A DNA stretch of 64,000 nucleotides, from positions 248,001 to 312,000 of the forward strand of contig NZ_DATMFT010000018.1 in NCBI RefSeq assembly GCF_035556095.1, written 5' to 3'. Made by a program: the position numbers and the translations under genes. The notes under the pieces are model-generated. The model was not told the origin of the DNA, ran no database searches, and was given only the letters and a program-made list of their open reading frames with translations. The stretch is from Parapedobacter sp035556095 (GTDB taxonomy: Bacteria; Bacteroidota; Bacteroidia; Sphingobacteriales; Sphingobacteriaceae). This document shows positions 9,995 to 17,658 of the stretch, piece by piece (within the stretch, counting starts at the first letter, position 1; every line of letters starts with the position of its first letter).

Positions 9995-10121
9995 TTTTAA
10001 CTATTTATCGTTCATTTAAATAATTCTCTTATCACATTGCCGTTCTCTAAACGGAAGAAGCAAAAAGGACACCAAAATATCGTTACTCTCCGTTCACGAA
10101 TTCATAAAATACCCTCTGTCC

Positions 10122-11309
10122 TCAAGTGGCTAAGTGTGAATTTCGAGTATTTGTGACATCATTTTTCCCTGTGCCCATCTTTCTATAATGAAAAAGCAAA
10201 TAAGTCCCTGTCAAATAAAACAAGAATGATTGTATCGTCAATTCACCAGCAAACAACATGCTGATAAAGGAATAAACATACAGAATAGACACAAAAGTGG
10301 AGTATATTCCATTCTCCAATGGAATTTTTCTTACGATCAGCAGCGCTCTCATTGACCACAATAAAAACAGCAACGCAATCAGCGTTCCCATCTCAACGGC
10401 TGCCTCCAAAAACAAGTTATGCGGCGCAACGATAAAGGAATGGAATTTCGCAAATCCGCCAAATCCTACTCCCCAAAAATTATCCTGTATGATTGCTAAA
10501 GCTAAGCCATAAAGTTGTAACCTATTGCCTTCTGTCGACTGATTTTCATAAGACAACCCTTCAGGACTCAAAATTCTGCTAGAATATTGTTCTGGAACAA
10601 CGTACGTAAGAACGAGATATAAAGCTATTAACCCTATTGTTAGAAAAAAAAGTATTCGTAGTCCTTTCTTCAGATTTAACTTTCTCGCGGTGACAAAATA
10701 AAATGAGGCAATGAACACTGGTACTGGTGTCTTTGTAGCTGTAAAGAAAACGGCTGATATCGACAACAACAATATTAATACTCGCAGGGCATTGACACCT
10801 TTGTAATAAATAACTGAAGCAATGTATATGCCTGCAATCATACACAGCCTAGCCATTATGGCTGGATTAAGCCCCATCTCGCTTCTCCTTCCCTCGTTAG
10901 GATTCGAATAGAAGATTGCAAACAAACAATATACGAGACTTACATAAAAAAGCAATTTAGAAAATAGTTCGAGAGCCCGGTCATTTTTAAGGAGAGTAGG
11001 AAAAGAAAAGAACGTTAAAATGACCACGATAAGCAAGTAAGGGTATTTATTGGCGCCGTATTCCCCATATGTACCTAAAGTAGCTTTAATAAAAAAACAG
11101 TACAATAGAACAAAAATTGCAATGCCATAACTCTGTGCCTTCCTACGTTTAAAAATATCGTATAGATTCTCTGGCAACGCAAATATCGCGGCGACCCCAA
11201 ATGAGCTGAACGCCAACGCTTGTCTTGTGGAGTTGTCGAGCAGCGAGAGATTTATTAACCCGTACCCCAGCACCATAAATATAACTCCATATTTCTCGCG
11301 CGCCTTCAT
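10122..11309 (-). CDS. O-antigen polymerase/ligase family membrane protein (Wzy-like)
   Basis: This 395-residue protein is strongly hydrophobic, with about ten to eleven predicted membrane segments. Near the C-terminus it has the motif APHNLFLEAAVEMG, which is the conserved HN-(x)-E-G loop of the O-antigen ligase/polymerase superfamily (Wzy_C). A large soluble loop with RILSPEGLSYENQSTEGNR precedes it. It should join repeat units into a polymer at the outer face of the inner membrane. In this locus, with a flippase, a chain-length protein and an outer-membrane export protein present, polymerase (Wzy) is more likely than ligase (WaaL). It lies between the DUF4838 gene and a glycosyltransferase, with a 22-base gap to the latter. 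Confidence 0.83.
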   Translation of the reverse strand: MKAREKYGVIFMVLGYGLINLSLLDNSTRQALAFSSFGVAAIFALPENLYDIFKRRKAQSYGIAIFVLLYCFFIKATLGTYGEYGANKYPYLLIVVILTFFSFPTLLKNDRALELFSKLLFYVSLVYCLFAIFYSNPNEGRRSEMGLNPAIMARLCMIAGIYIASVIYYKGVNALRVLILLLSISAVFFTATKTPVPVFIASFYFVTARKLNLKKGLRILFFLTIGLIALYLVLTYVVPEQYSSRILSPEGLSYENQSTEGNRLQLYGLALAIIQDNFWGVGFGGFAKFHSFIVAPHNLFLEAAVEMGTLIALLFLLWSMRALLIVRKIPLENGIYSTFVSILYVYSFISMLFAGELTIQSFLFYLTGTYLLFHYRKMGTGKNDVTNTRNSHLAT

Positions 11310-11331
11310 AAATAATTACCTCACCAAGGTA

Positions 11332-12498
11332 TTAGAAATCACCTTTCAAATCAAGTTGATTTTGTCTAAAAAATAAGGTCAGCTGCTCCTCAAAGTATCC
11401 ATATTTATTTGCCAACAAGCCAGCGTTTTTCTTAATTTGATTCTTTTCTTCTGCATTCCTACTTAATATCTTAAGCCGCTCGGCTAAACCTTGGCCATCC
11501 GAATAATCAAACGAAATTGCCGCATTGGCATTTCTCAAATATTGTGCGGTTTGAACTTCGCTATTAACAATAATGCCGTTCCCTGTCTTAATGGCGTCTC
11601 CCCATTTATTCGATTCCGCTAATTGGTTAATTTTTATACGTGGGTCGAAATATGTCAAAACAAGGTCCGATGCGAAATAACTAGCTAATGCCTCGGCATT
11701 ACTTACATTACCTAAATAATACACATTACCTTGTTTAGAAAGCTCGTCCGCTTCCTTGCACGCGAGCCGCCCTGCAAGGATAAATTTAATATCATAATCT
11801 TTTAAATCCCGAGATAATTGGAGTGCAATATTCAACCCCCTATCTTTACTTAAAAGCCCGTTGATATTGATAATCAAATCTGCTTTAGGCCATAGCTTTT
11901 TCTGGTATATTTTTTTCGCTGCTTCTATTTCGTCGAAGCTAGGCGTGTTTTTTATTATATAAAATTTATTTGACGTAAAATCATAACGTTCAATTCCCGG
12001 TATTATGTGCTGAAAAGCTTTCCGAGAAGTCCAAACTTCTAAATTCTTTATCAACCAGCTTATTGGTTTTGGAAAGTTAAAAACAAGTGAAAAACGATCA
12101 GCATCATCAAACACAACTTTGAATTTTCTAAACAAACCGGCAATGAGAACAGGAAAAGCGCTTTCGAATCCGAGTGCCCAAATAACTTCATCTTTTTTTA
12201 GTTTAAGGCAAGAAAAAAAAACCTTTACCATCCATAAGAAGTACATGTATTTGACCTTTCCGCCATACCCCCCCCCTTTTAAAATCAAGTCTTTTTCAAT
12301 TTTATCAAAAAAAGCTAGTTCTCGACCTTCGCCCTTAAGTCTCTCCCAACCTTTATGGATAACCTTAAATTCTTGACCTTTGTGAACTTCATCCTTGCAG
12401 AATATAAATTTCACCAATTTGGATAGCCGAAGTCGTTTCGAAATTGCTGAAACCGGAGCAATAATGATAATCCGATCTATGGAATTACTTTCAAGCAT
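11332..12498 (-). CDS. Glycosyltransferase (GT4-like) with a nine-G tract
   Basis: This 388-residue protein has a two-domain GT-B outline. The first half contains EVIWALGFESAFPVLIAGLF, and the second half begins ADLIININGLLSKDRGLNIA, followed by FILAGRLA and a late segment AYLRNANAAISFDY typical of retaining GT4-like enzymes. It probably adds one sugar of the repeat unit at the cytoplasmic membrane; donor and linkage are unknown. The frame overlaps the flippase gene by 8 bases at its start, so the two are likely translated together. Around residues 75-80 the coding strand carries nine consecutive G (12268-12276 on the plus strand as C). A slip of one base there would end the protein early. 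Sequence similarity to named families is weak, so the exact type is uncertain. Confidence 0.75.
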   Translation of the reverse strand: MLESNSIDRIIIIAPVSAISKRLRLSKLVKFIFCKDEVHKGQEFKVIHKGWERLKGEGRELAFFDKIEKDLILKGGGYGGKVKYMYFLWMVKVFFSCLKLKKDEVIWALGFESAFPVLIAGLFRKFKVVFDDADRFSLVFNFPKPISWLIKNLEVWTSRKAFQHIIPGIERYDFTSNKFYIIKNTPSFDEIEAAKKIYQKKLWPKADLIININGLLSKDRGLNIALQLSRDLKDYDIKFILAGRLACKEADELSKQGNVYYLGNVSNAEALASYFASDLVLTYFDPRIKINQLAESNKWGDAIKTGNGIIVNSEVQTAQYLRNANAAISFDYSDGQGLAERLKILSRNAEEKNQIKKNAGLLANKYGYFEEQLTLFFRQNQLDLKGDF

Positions 12499-13711
12499 AC
12501 TGAAGCCGCTTCAATGTTTTGAATGTAAATTTGTTAGAAATAATCAACCTTAAAAGCCAGTTTCCGAGTGTTGCTAGAGATATAAACCAAGCTGCTGTTA
12601 TGCCTTTGAAATATAAAAGAATAATAAAAATCGAAATTAAATAGAAAAGCGTACATGTTCCAGTGATTACCGCAGCGGACCGTAAATCCTTAGCATCTCC
12701 AAACACGCCTAAGCAAACGGAAGTAGTTATGTAAAGCCCTCTAGTGATACACATAAATGATAATGAAAGTATCAAAAATATGTCCAAATCGCCAACAGGT
12801 ATATTGATATAAAATATCATATATAAAATTCCTGCAAAAGCTGAAAATATTGTTACCAAAACAGAATACAACAATATATTTTTTGAAAACTTCCAGTATC
12901 TTGGTATTGACATATTATTGTCCTTTCTCACTTTAGGCGCAAAATAAAAGCCCAAAAACCCGTTTAAGCTAAGGGCAATTGGCGTGAAAACTGCCGTATA
13001 CTTAAACAAATGTGATGAGGCTTCAACATCGTTACTCAAGTTGATAATAAATTGCTCTCCGTAAATGGCAAAAATTAAAGTCATATTATGAAGCAAAAAT
13101 GCAGAGCTAATTGCAATAGCCTCTTTATCTGACAATTTCACGCAAGTTTCATTTTCGGGATTAGGAATAAATCCTTTTAAAGGGATAGATATTGCAGTGC
13201 CAATAGCTAGGGCAAAAAGAAAATAATAAACGGCGTCAACACCTTCAAACAGATAAAGTCCGAAAAGCAATATTATCTTCCAAAAGTTCGTAGAGAATTG
13301 CGATTTCCAAAGATGAAAATTAGCACGCGATGCTGAAGAGAAATAAGATAAAACAGCTAATAATAATACACATATGGATATTAGGGCTGCGTTTTTAAAA
13401 ATATACCCCTTAACACACATGAGCAAAACAATTAGTAGAATCGCGATAATACAACTTTGAAACAAGAACTTTAAATAAAATCTCTTAATTAAGCTCTGAT
13501 CGCGTATAAAAATTTGATCATATCCCAACAGGCAAAATGTGCCTACGATAAGCACAGTTGATTTAATAAATGCCCATTCTGCTACCTTGAAATCACTGAA
13601 ATTACTAGAAACATGCAAATCGGCCAAAAGCACACATAAAAGCCCCAAGCCGTAAATTGCAAAAGAAACTATTAAGTCCTTATTCAGCTTCATCTTCTGT
13701 ACAAACGTCAA
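12491..13711 (-). CDS. Oligosaccharide flippase-like membrane protein (Wzx-like)
   Basis: The product has up to 406 residues, almost all hydrophobic, with about twelve predicted membrane segments. Two starts are possible: the one at 13711 or an ATG six codons later (MKLNKDLIVSF). Size, topology and position between WecC and a glycosyltransferase fit a Wzx-type flippase that moves the undecaprenyl-linked repeat unit across the inner membrane. There is no sharp sequence motif for this family, and the protein is diverged, so the call rests on topology and context. The end overlaps the next gene by 8 bases. The region is rich in A+T like the rest of this locus. Confidence 0.75.
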   Translation of the reverse strand: MTFVQKMKLNKDLIVSFAIYGLGLLCVLLADLHVSSNFSDFKVAEWAFIKSTVLIVGTFCLLGYDQIFIRDQSLIKRFYLKFLFQSCIIAILLIVLLMCVKGYIFKNAALISICVLLLAVLSYFSSASRANFHLWKSQFSTNFWKIILLFGLYLFEGVDAVYYFLFALAIGTAISIPLKGFIPNPENETCVKLSDKEAIAISSAFLLHNMTLIFAIYGEQFIINLSNDVEASSHLFKYTAVFTPIALSLNGFLGFYFAPKVRKDNNMSIPRYWKFSKNILLYSVLVTIFSAFAGILYMIFYINIPVGDLDIFLILSLSFMCITRGLYITTSVCLGVFGDAKDLRSAAVITGTCTLFYLISIFIILLYFKGITAAWFISLATLGNWLLRLIISNKFTFKTLKRLQYA

Positions 13712-13802
13712 TAACTATCATATGATGTTATTTTTAATTAAAAACACAGCGATTTTCAAAAAAAATACTTAATACGGATTTACTATCAAATAGCCCGTCA
13801 TG

Positions 13803-15014
13803 TTAAGCTTTAATTCCACAAAAATCTAAAACAATTTTACCTTTCCCTATTTCTAGCGTTTTGAATTCATTGTGCGCAACTAAAAATACGATGATATCAG
13901 CTTTCTGAACCGCCGTCTGATAGTCGGTGAACTTGAAAATCGAGTGCTCCTGCACGTTAGGCTCCACGATATAATATTCCTCGTCATTCGCATCTTGCAA
14001 AATCCGTTGAACAATATATTTTGCAGGAGATTCCCTTAGATCGTCGATATTTGGTTTAAAAGCTAACCCCATGAGTGCGATTTTCGGCTCTTGATTATGC
14101 TCCAATTGGAAAGATTTGCGAGCCTCCTTTACTTTCTCAGCACACCAAAATGCCTTATGGTTATTAATTTCACGTGCTTTGCCAATAATGCGTGATTCCA
14201 ATGGATAGTCTGAAACAATGAAATAGGGATCTACTGCTATACAATGCCCGCCTACGCCACAACCGGGTTGTAGTATATTTACCCTGGGGTGTTTGTTGGC
14301 CAATTTGATTAGTTCCCACACGTTAATTCCAGCTTTATCGCAAATCAGAGAAAGCTCATTAGCAAAAGCGATTTGAACATCACGGGACGCATTCTCGGTA
14401 AGCTTACACATCTCCGCAGTTCGTGCATTTGTGGGATGCAACTCGCCTTTTACAAATTGGCAGTAGAATGCAATGGCTTTTTCGGTAGAAGCTTCATTTA
14501 AGCCTCCGATTACCCGGTCGTTATGAACCAATTCATACATTACATTACCTGGCAGTACACGTTCGGGGCAATAAGCAAGATATATCTTTCCTTCGAGCTC
14601 AGGGCGCTTACTAAAAATTAAATCCCGCATTTTTTCCGTTGTCCCTATCGGAGAAGTCGATTCTATAATGTATAAATCCCCTTCCTTCAACAGAGGTATG
14701 ACTGCTTCTGTCGCTGCCTGCACATAGGAAATATCCGGTTCATGATCACCTTTAAACGGTGTGGGTACGACAATAAGGTACGTATCTGCACCAATCGGCG
14801 TTGTATCAGCTTTCAGGTATCCGTTAGATACCGCAGTAGCTACGGCTTTATCTAATTCAGGTTCGACAATGTGAATCTTGCCAGCATTGATGGTTTCCAC
14901 CACATGTTGATTAATGTCAACACCTAAAACAGAGATTTCATTCTGTGCGATAAGGGCCGAAGTGGGGAGGCCGATATAACCTAAACCAATGGTAACAACT
15001 TGAGGTTTATTCAT
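13803..15014 (-). CDS. wecC: UDP-N-acetyl-D-mannosamine dehydrogenase
   Basis: This 403-residue nucleotide-sugar dehydrogenase oxidises UDP-ManNAc to UDP-ManNAcA with two NAD+. The NAD-binding motif GLGYIGLP is at residues 10-17. The active-site cysteine is C258 in GCGVGGHCIAVDP. The IESTSPIGTTEKM segment and AYCPERVLPG are typical of the WecC branch, and the C-terminal domain contains MGLAFKPNIDDLRESPA. Length is normal and no key residue is missing. It follows wecB by 16 bases and both should be in one transcript. Together they provide the uronic acid precursor for the polymer made here. Confidence 0.95.
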   Translation of the reverse strand: MNKPQVVTIGLGYIGLPTSALIAQNEISVLGVDINQHVVETINAGKIHIVEPELDKAVATAVSNGYLKADTTPIGADTYLIVVPTPFKGDHEPDISYVQAATEAVIPLLKEGDLYIIESTSPIGTTEKMRDLIFSKRPELEGKIYLAYCPERVLPGNVMYELVHNDRVIGGLNEASTEKAIAFYCQFVKGELHPTNARTAEMCKLTENASRDVQIAFANELSLICDKAGINVWELIKLANKHPRVNILQPGCGVGGHCIAVDPYFIVSDYPLESRIIGKAREINNHKAFWCAEKVKEARKSFQLEHNQEPKIALMGLAFKPNIDDLRESPAKYIVQRILQDANDEEYYIVEPNVQEHSIFKFTDYQTAVQKADIIVFLVAHNEFKTLEIGKGKIVLDFCGIKA

Positions 15015-15030
15015 CGTAATTATTTTTTAT

Positions 15031-16167
15031 TTAGTCTTGTAAAACTGGTGAAATCTGGTTGGCAATGAATGATAAAATGCGTTCGCAAGCTTTACCGTCA
15101 CCGTAAGGGTTATGTAACACGCTCATTGCTTCATAGGTTTCTGTATTATTTAAAAGGCGACTACATTCGGATACAATCTTTTTTTGATCGGTACCGACCA
15201 ATATCACAGTTCCTGCTTCCACTGCCTCGGGCCGCTCGGTAGTGTCTCGCATCACCAAAACTGGTTTGCCTAAAGATGGTGCCTCTTCTTGCACCCCGCC
15301 ACTATCAGTAATAATCAGTTTGGCGCGGTTCATCAACCATACGAAAGCGGGATAAGCAAGCGGTTCGATTAGTTTGATATTAGGTTCGTCTCCTAAAATT
15401 TCGTACACAGGACGCTTCACATTGGGGTTGAGGTGCACAGGATAAATAATCTGCACATTTTGAGAGTGAGCAATTTCTTTAAGTGCATTGCAGATATTGA
15501 TAAAGCCCTGTCCATGGTTTTCGCGGCGGTGGCCAGTGACGAGTATCAACTCCTTTTCATGATCAATGATAGACTTAAGTTTCTCAATCTCTTGGTTATC
15601 AATTTGCTCCACACGGTCAACACTATACAACAGAGCGTCGATAACTGTATTTCCAGTCACCGCGATGGTGCTGGAAGGTACACGTTCATCAATGAGATTA
15701 TCTCGCGAAGCAGTAGTAGGTGCAAAATGAATATCCGCAATGCGGCCTGTCAATTGCCTATTCAATTCTTCGGGGAATGGCGAAAGTTTATTATATGTCC
15801 GCAAACCAGCTTCCACATGGCATACTTTTGCTCCAGCATAAAAGGCCGAAAGAGCAACGGCTGTAGAAGTCGTGGTGTCGCCATGCACATAAACATAATC
15901 GGGTCGATATTCATCTAATACCGGTTTAATTGCGGTGATGATATCTGCAGTAAGGGTAAAAAGATTTTGATTCGCCTTCATGATATCTAAATCATAATCC
16001 GGCTGGATACCAAAAAACTCTAGCACTTGATCTAGCATTTCGCGGTGCTGTGCTGTTACGCATACTTTCACATCGAATCCATCATGCCTTTTCTCAAACG
16101 CTTTAACCAATGGTGCCATTTTAATGGCCTCCGGCCGTGTCCCAAAGACAACAAGATGTTTTGTCAT
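15031..16167 (-). CDS. wecB: UDP-N-acetylglucosamine 2-epimerase (non-hydrolysing)
   Basis: This 378-residue enzyme converts UDP-GlcNAc to UDP-ManNAc. It opens with VVFGTRPEAIKMAPL and has VHGDTTTS (residues 94-101), the VEAGLRT segment with E119, GHRREN with H213, and DSGGVQEE at 288-295, all of which are conserved in bacterial WecB. The length is normal. It precedes wecC directly. The region upstream holds the remains of another nucleotide-sugar dehydrogenase and then a promoter at 16504-16534, so wecB is now the first intact gene of the operon. Confidence 0.95.
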   Translation of the reverse strand: MTKHLVVFGTRPEAIKMAPLVKAFEKRHDGFDVKVCVTAQHREMLDQVLEFFGIQPDYDLDIMKANQNLFTLTADIITAIKPVLDEYRPDYVYVHGDTTTSTAVALSAFYAGAKVCHVEAGLRTYNKLSPFPEELNRQLTGRIADIHFAPTTASRDNLIDERVPSSTIAVTGNTVIDALLYSVDRVEQIDNQEIEKLKSIIDHEKELILVTGHRRENHGQGFINICNALKEIAHSQNVQIIYPVHLNPNVKRPVYEILGDEPNIKLIEPLAYPAFVWLMNRAKLIITDSGGVQEEAPSLGKPVLVMRDTTERPEAVEAGTVILVGTDQKKIVSECSRLLNNTETYEAMSVLHNPYGDGKACERILSFIANQISPVLQD

Positions 16168-16182
16168 TTATTTATAATTTTA

Positions 16183-16438
16183 TTATCTATTATTATAACT
16201 TGGCATCGATCCATTTTCGATTGAAATTGCTTTTGCATCAAACACGACCCCATTCTTTTTCTTATATCGTGGAATATCTATTTCAGAGAACATGGCGTGG
16301 GCCACGCAAGGACGATGGCCTCGTATTTTTGAGTCTCTTTTTAGCAAACATGATTGCTAAAGAAAGTCCCACATGGTTTAAACCAATAGCCGCCATACGA
16401 GCGTCATCAATGGTTTCTGAACAGGTATAAGTGCTCAT
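16183..16438 (-). pseudogene. Remnant of a UDP-N-acetyl-hexosamine 6-dehydrogenase (WbpO/TviB-like), internally deleted
   Basis: Between wecB and the wzz-like gene the minus strand holds two recognisable ends of one gene. From the ATG at 16438 it reads to an ARMAAIGLNHVGLSLAIMFA segment, a worn version of the N-terminal NAD-binding motif AIGLGYVGLPLA. After a frame change it reads KYEAIVLA and, after a one-base loss, AHAMFSEIDIP and KKNGVVFDAK, ending with TAA at 16183. This matches the C-terminal region of the same family, where AIVLAVAH and GVVYDVKG are conserved. Nearly all of the roughly 420-residue middle is gone. A stop is met in the first frame at about 16281. This is a relic, not a small gene; the original sugar substrate cannot be told. 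Confidence 0.8.
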
Positions 16439-16503
16439 TTGATAACAAAGAGATTAGTACTATATCGGTAAACCGTATTTTAGCCTTTCTACGTAATGAG
16501 CAA

Positions 16504-16534
16504 CAAAAGTACTCATTTGTTTTCCTTTTGCAAA
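16504..16534 (-). promoter_or_regulatory. Promoter of the wecB-led polysaccharide operon, with inverted repeat
   Basis: On the minus strand a TTTG (16534-16531) is followed after 19 bases by TACTTTTG (16511-16504), matching the Bacteroidota -33/-7 promoter form. The -7 box lies inside an inverted repeat AATGAG-N11-CTCATT at 16495-16517, which could be an operator. The 17 bases GAGCAACAAAAGTACTC at 16498-16514 recur exactly in front of the winged-helix regulator gene at 57699-57715. Confidence 0.65.
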
Positions 16535-16558
16535 AAAAGAGCGTATAGGGAAGCCTCT

Positions 16559-17653
16559 TTACGCATCTTCAGTCATTACGTCGTGATACCATTTTTTTAC
16601 AATGAGGAACGTAACCACTAAAAACACAGCAAGAAATCCACCTACTAGAATGCCCATTATCTTACCTACCCGATTCACTGCTAGTGGATATACTGGTTGA
16701 TCGACCAATTGTATGAGCGGTTGTTCTTGCAACAAATTCATTTTGGTTAATTCAAGATTTTGCAGCAACTGGGTAAGCATCACCCGGTTTGATTCAGCTG
16801 AAAATTGAGCTTCTTGAGCTGGTACAACCCTTTGCGCCTGTCGTGTAGGATTGAGATTTGGCGTAGCATCGGATACTTTCGCCGCAGAGTATATTGCACC
16901 TTCCATTGCCGCCCTAACCGAGTCTACCTTATGTTGAAGAATCTCAATATTATCCGTTGATTTCTTTGTCTTCGTTTGTATATAGAAATCGTTAACCCGT
17001 CGTACTAGGTTTTCATTGAATGCTTTCGAAAACACTTCGTCTGGAGATGTCACTTGGACCTGAATGATAGAAAGCTTCTTATCGGGTTTATCAACACGCA
17101 GAAAATCTTCCTTTATCACGTTTGTAAATTCTGTTAGTATACTGTCTCGTTGACGGCGGTTTGTAGCGTTCAGTTCATTTGGGTCTTGGCGGAAATCTAT
17201 CGACAACAATTCAGGATTTTTTCCCCAACTTTTCTTAATATTATTAAATGTAATGTAACGCTCAATAAGTAGTTCGGTTGAGTCCGAAAAGGTAGGGGAC
17301 AATAATGTCTGCGCTAGCATTCGCCGAGACTTATATAATTCAAGAATATTGTCACCTTCAAAGAGTCCGCCAGCATTAGTGCCCAAATCAATACCCACCA
17401 TTGCTGCCATACCAGCGTATTGGGCGAGATTGCTCCTCCCATCTCCACCTTCTAACACAAAGGTAGTAGTTGCCATGTAATTTTTCGGATATATGAGTGC
17501 GTATCCCAGACCGACTATCCCACCCAAAACACCAACTACAATAAGAATAAGCCATTTTGACACCAAGTAATGAAGCCAATTTCGGATGCTTAAAATTAAG
17601 TCCCTAGTTGATGCCTCGTTGTCTTCGGTTGCGTATTTCGTTTCAATTCCCAT
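16559..17653 (-). CDS. Wzz/chain-length determinant family protein
   Basis: This 364-residue protein has an N-terminal membrane segment (WLILIVVGVLGGIVGLGYAL) followed by YPKNYMATTTFVLEG, the normal opening of a Wzz periplasmic domain. A helical periplasmic region follows, and a second membrane segment lies near the C-terminus (MGILVGGFLAVFLVVTFLIV), preceded by IQLVDQPVYPLAVNRVGK, the conserved proline-rich entry. There is no fused kinase domain. It should set the chain length of the polymer together with the polymerase at the inner membrane. It lies 5 bases after the SLBB export gene and is probably in the same transcript. Confidence 0.88.
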   Translation of the reverse strand: MGIETKYATEDNEASTRDLILSIRNWLHYLVSKWLILIVVGVLGGIVGLGYALIYPKNYMATTTFVLEGGDGRSNLAQYAGMAAMVGIDLGTNAGGLFEGDNILELYKSRRMLAQTLLSPTFSDSTELLIERYITFNNIKKSWGKNPELLSIDFRQDPNELNATNRRQRDSILTEFTNVIKEDFLRVDKPDKKLSIIQVQVTSPDEVFSKAFNENLVRRVNDFYIQTKTKKSTDNIEILQHKVDSVRAAMEGAIYSAAKVSDATPNLNPTRQAQRVVPAQEAQFSAESNRVMLTQLLQNLELTKMNLLQEQPLIQLVDQPVYPLAVNRVGKIMGILVGGFLAVFLVVTFLIVKKWYHDVMTEDA

Positions 17654-17658
17654 CTCGC

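Noticed and set aside
16437..16520. Short frame starting at the ATG near 16518 (MSTFVAHYVERLKYG...)
   Set aside because: The ATG lies upstream of the -7 box within the promoter; the frame ends after 18 codons and is unlike any family I know.
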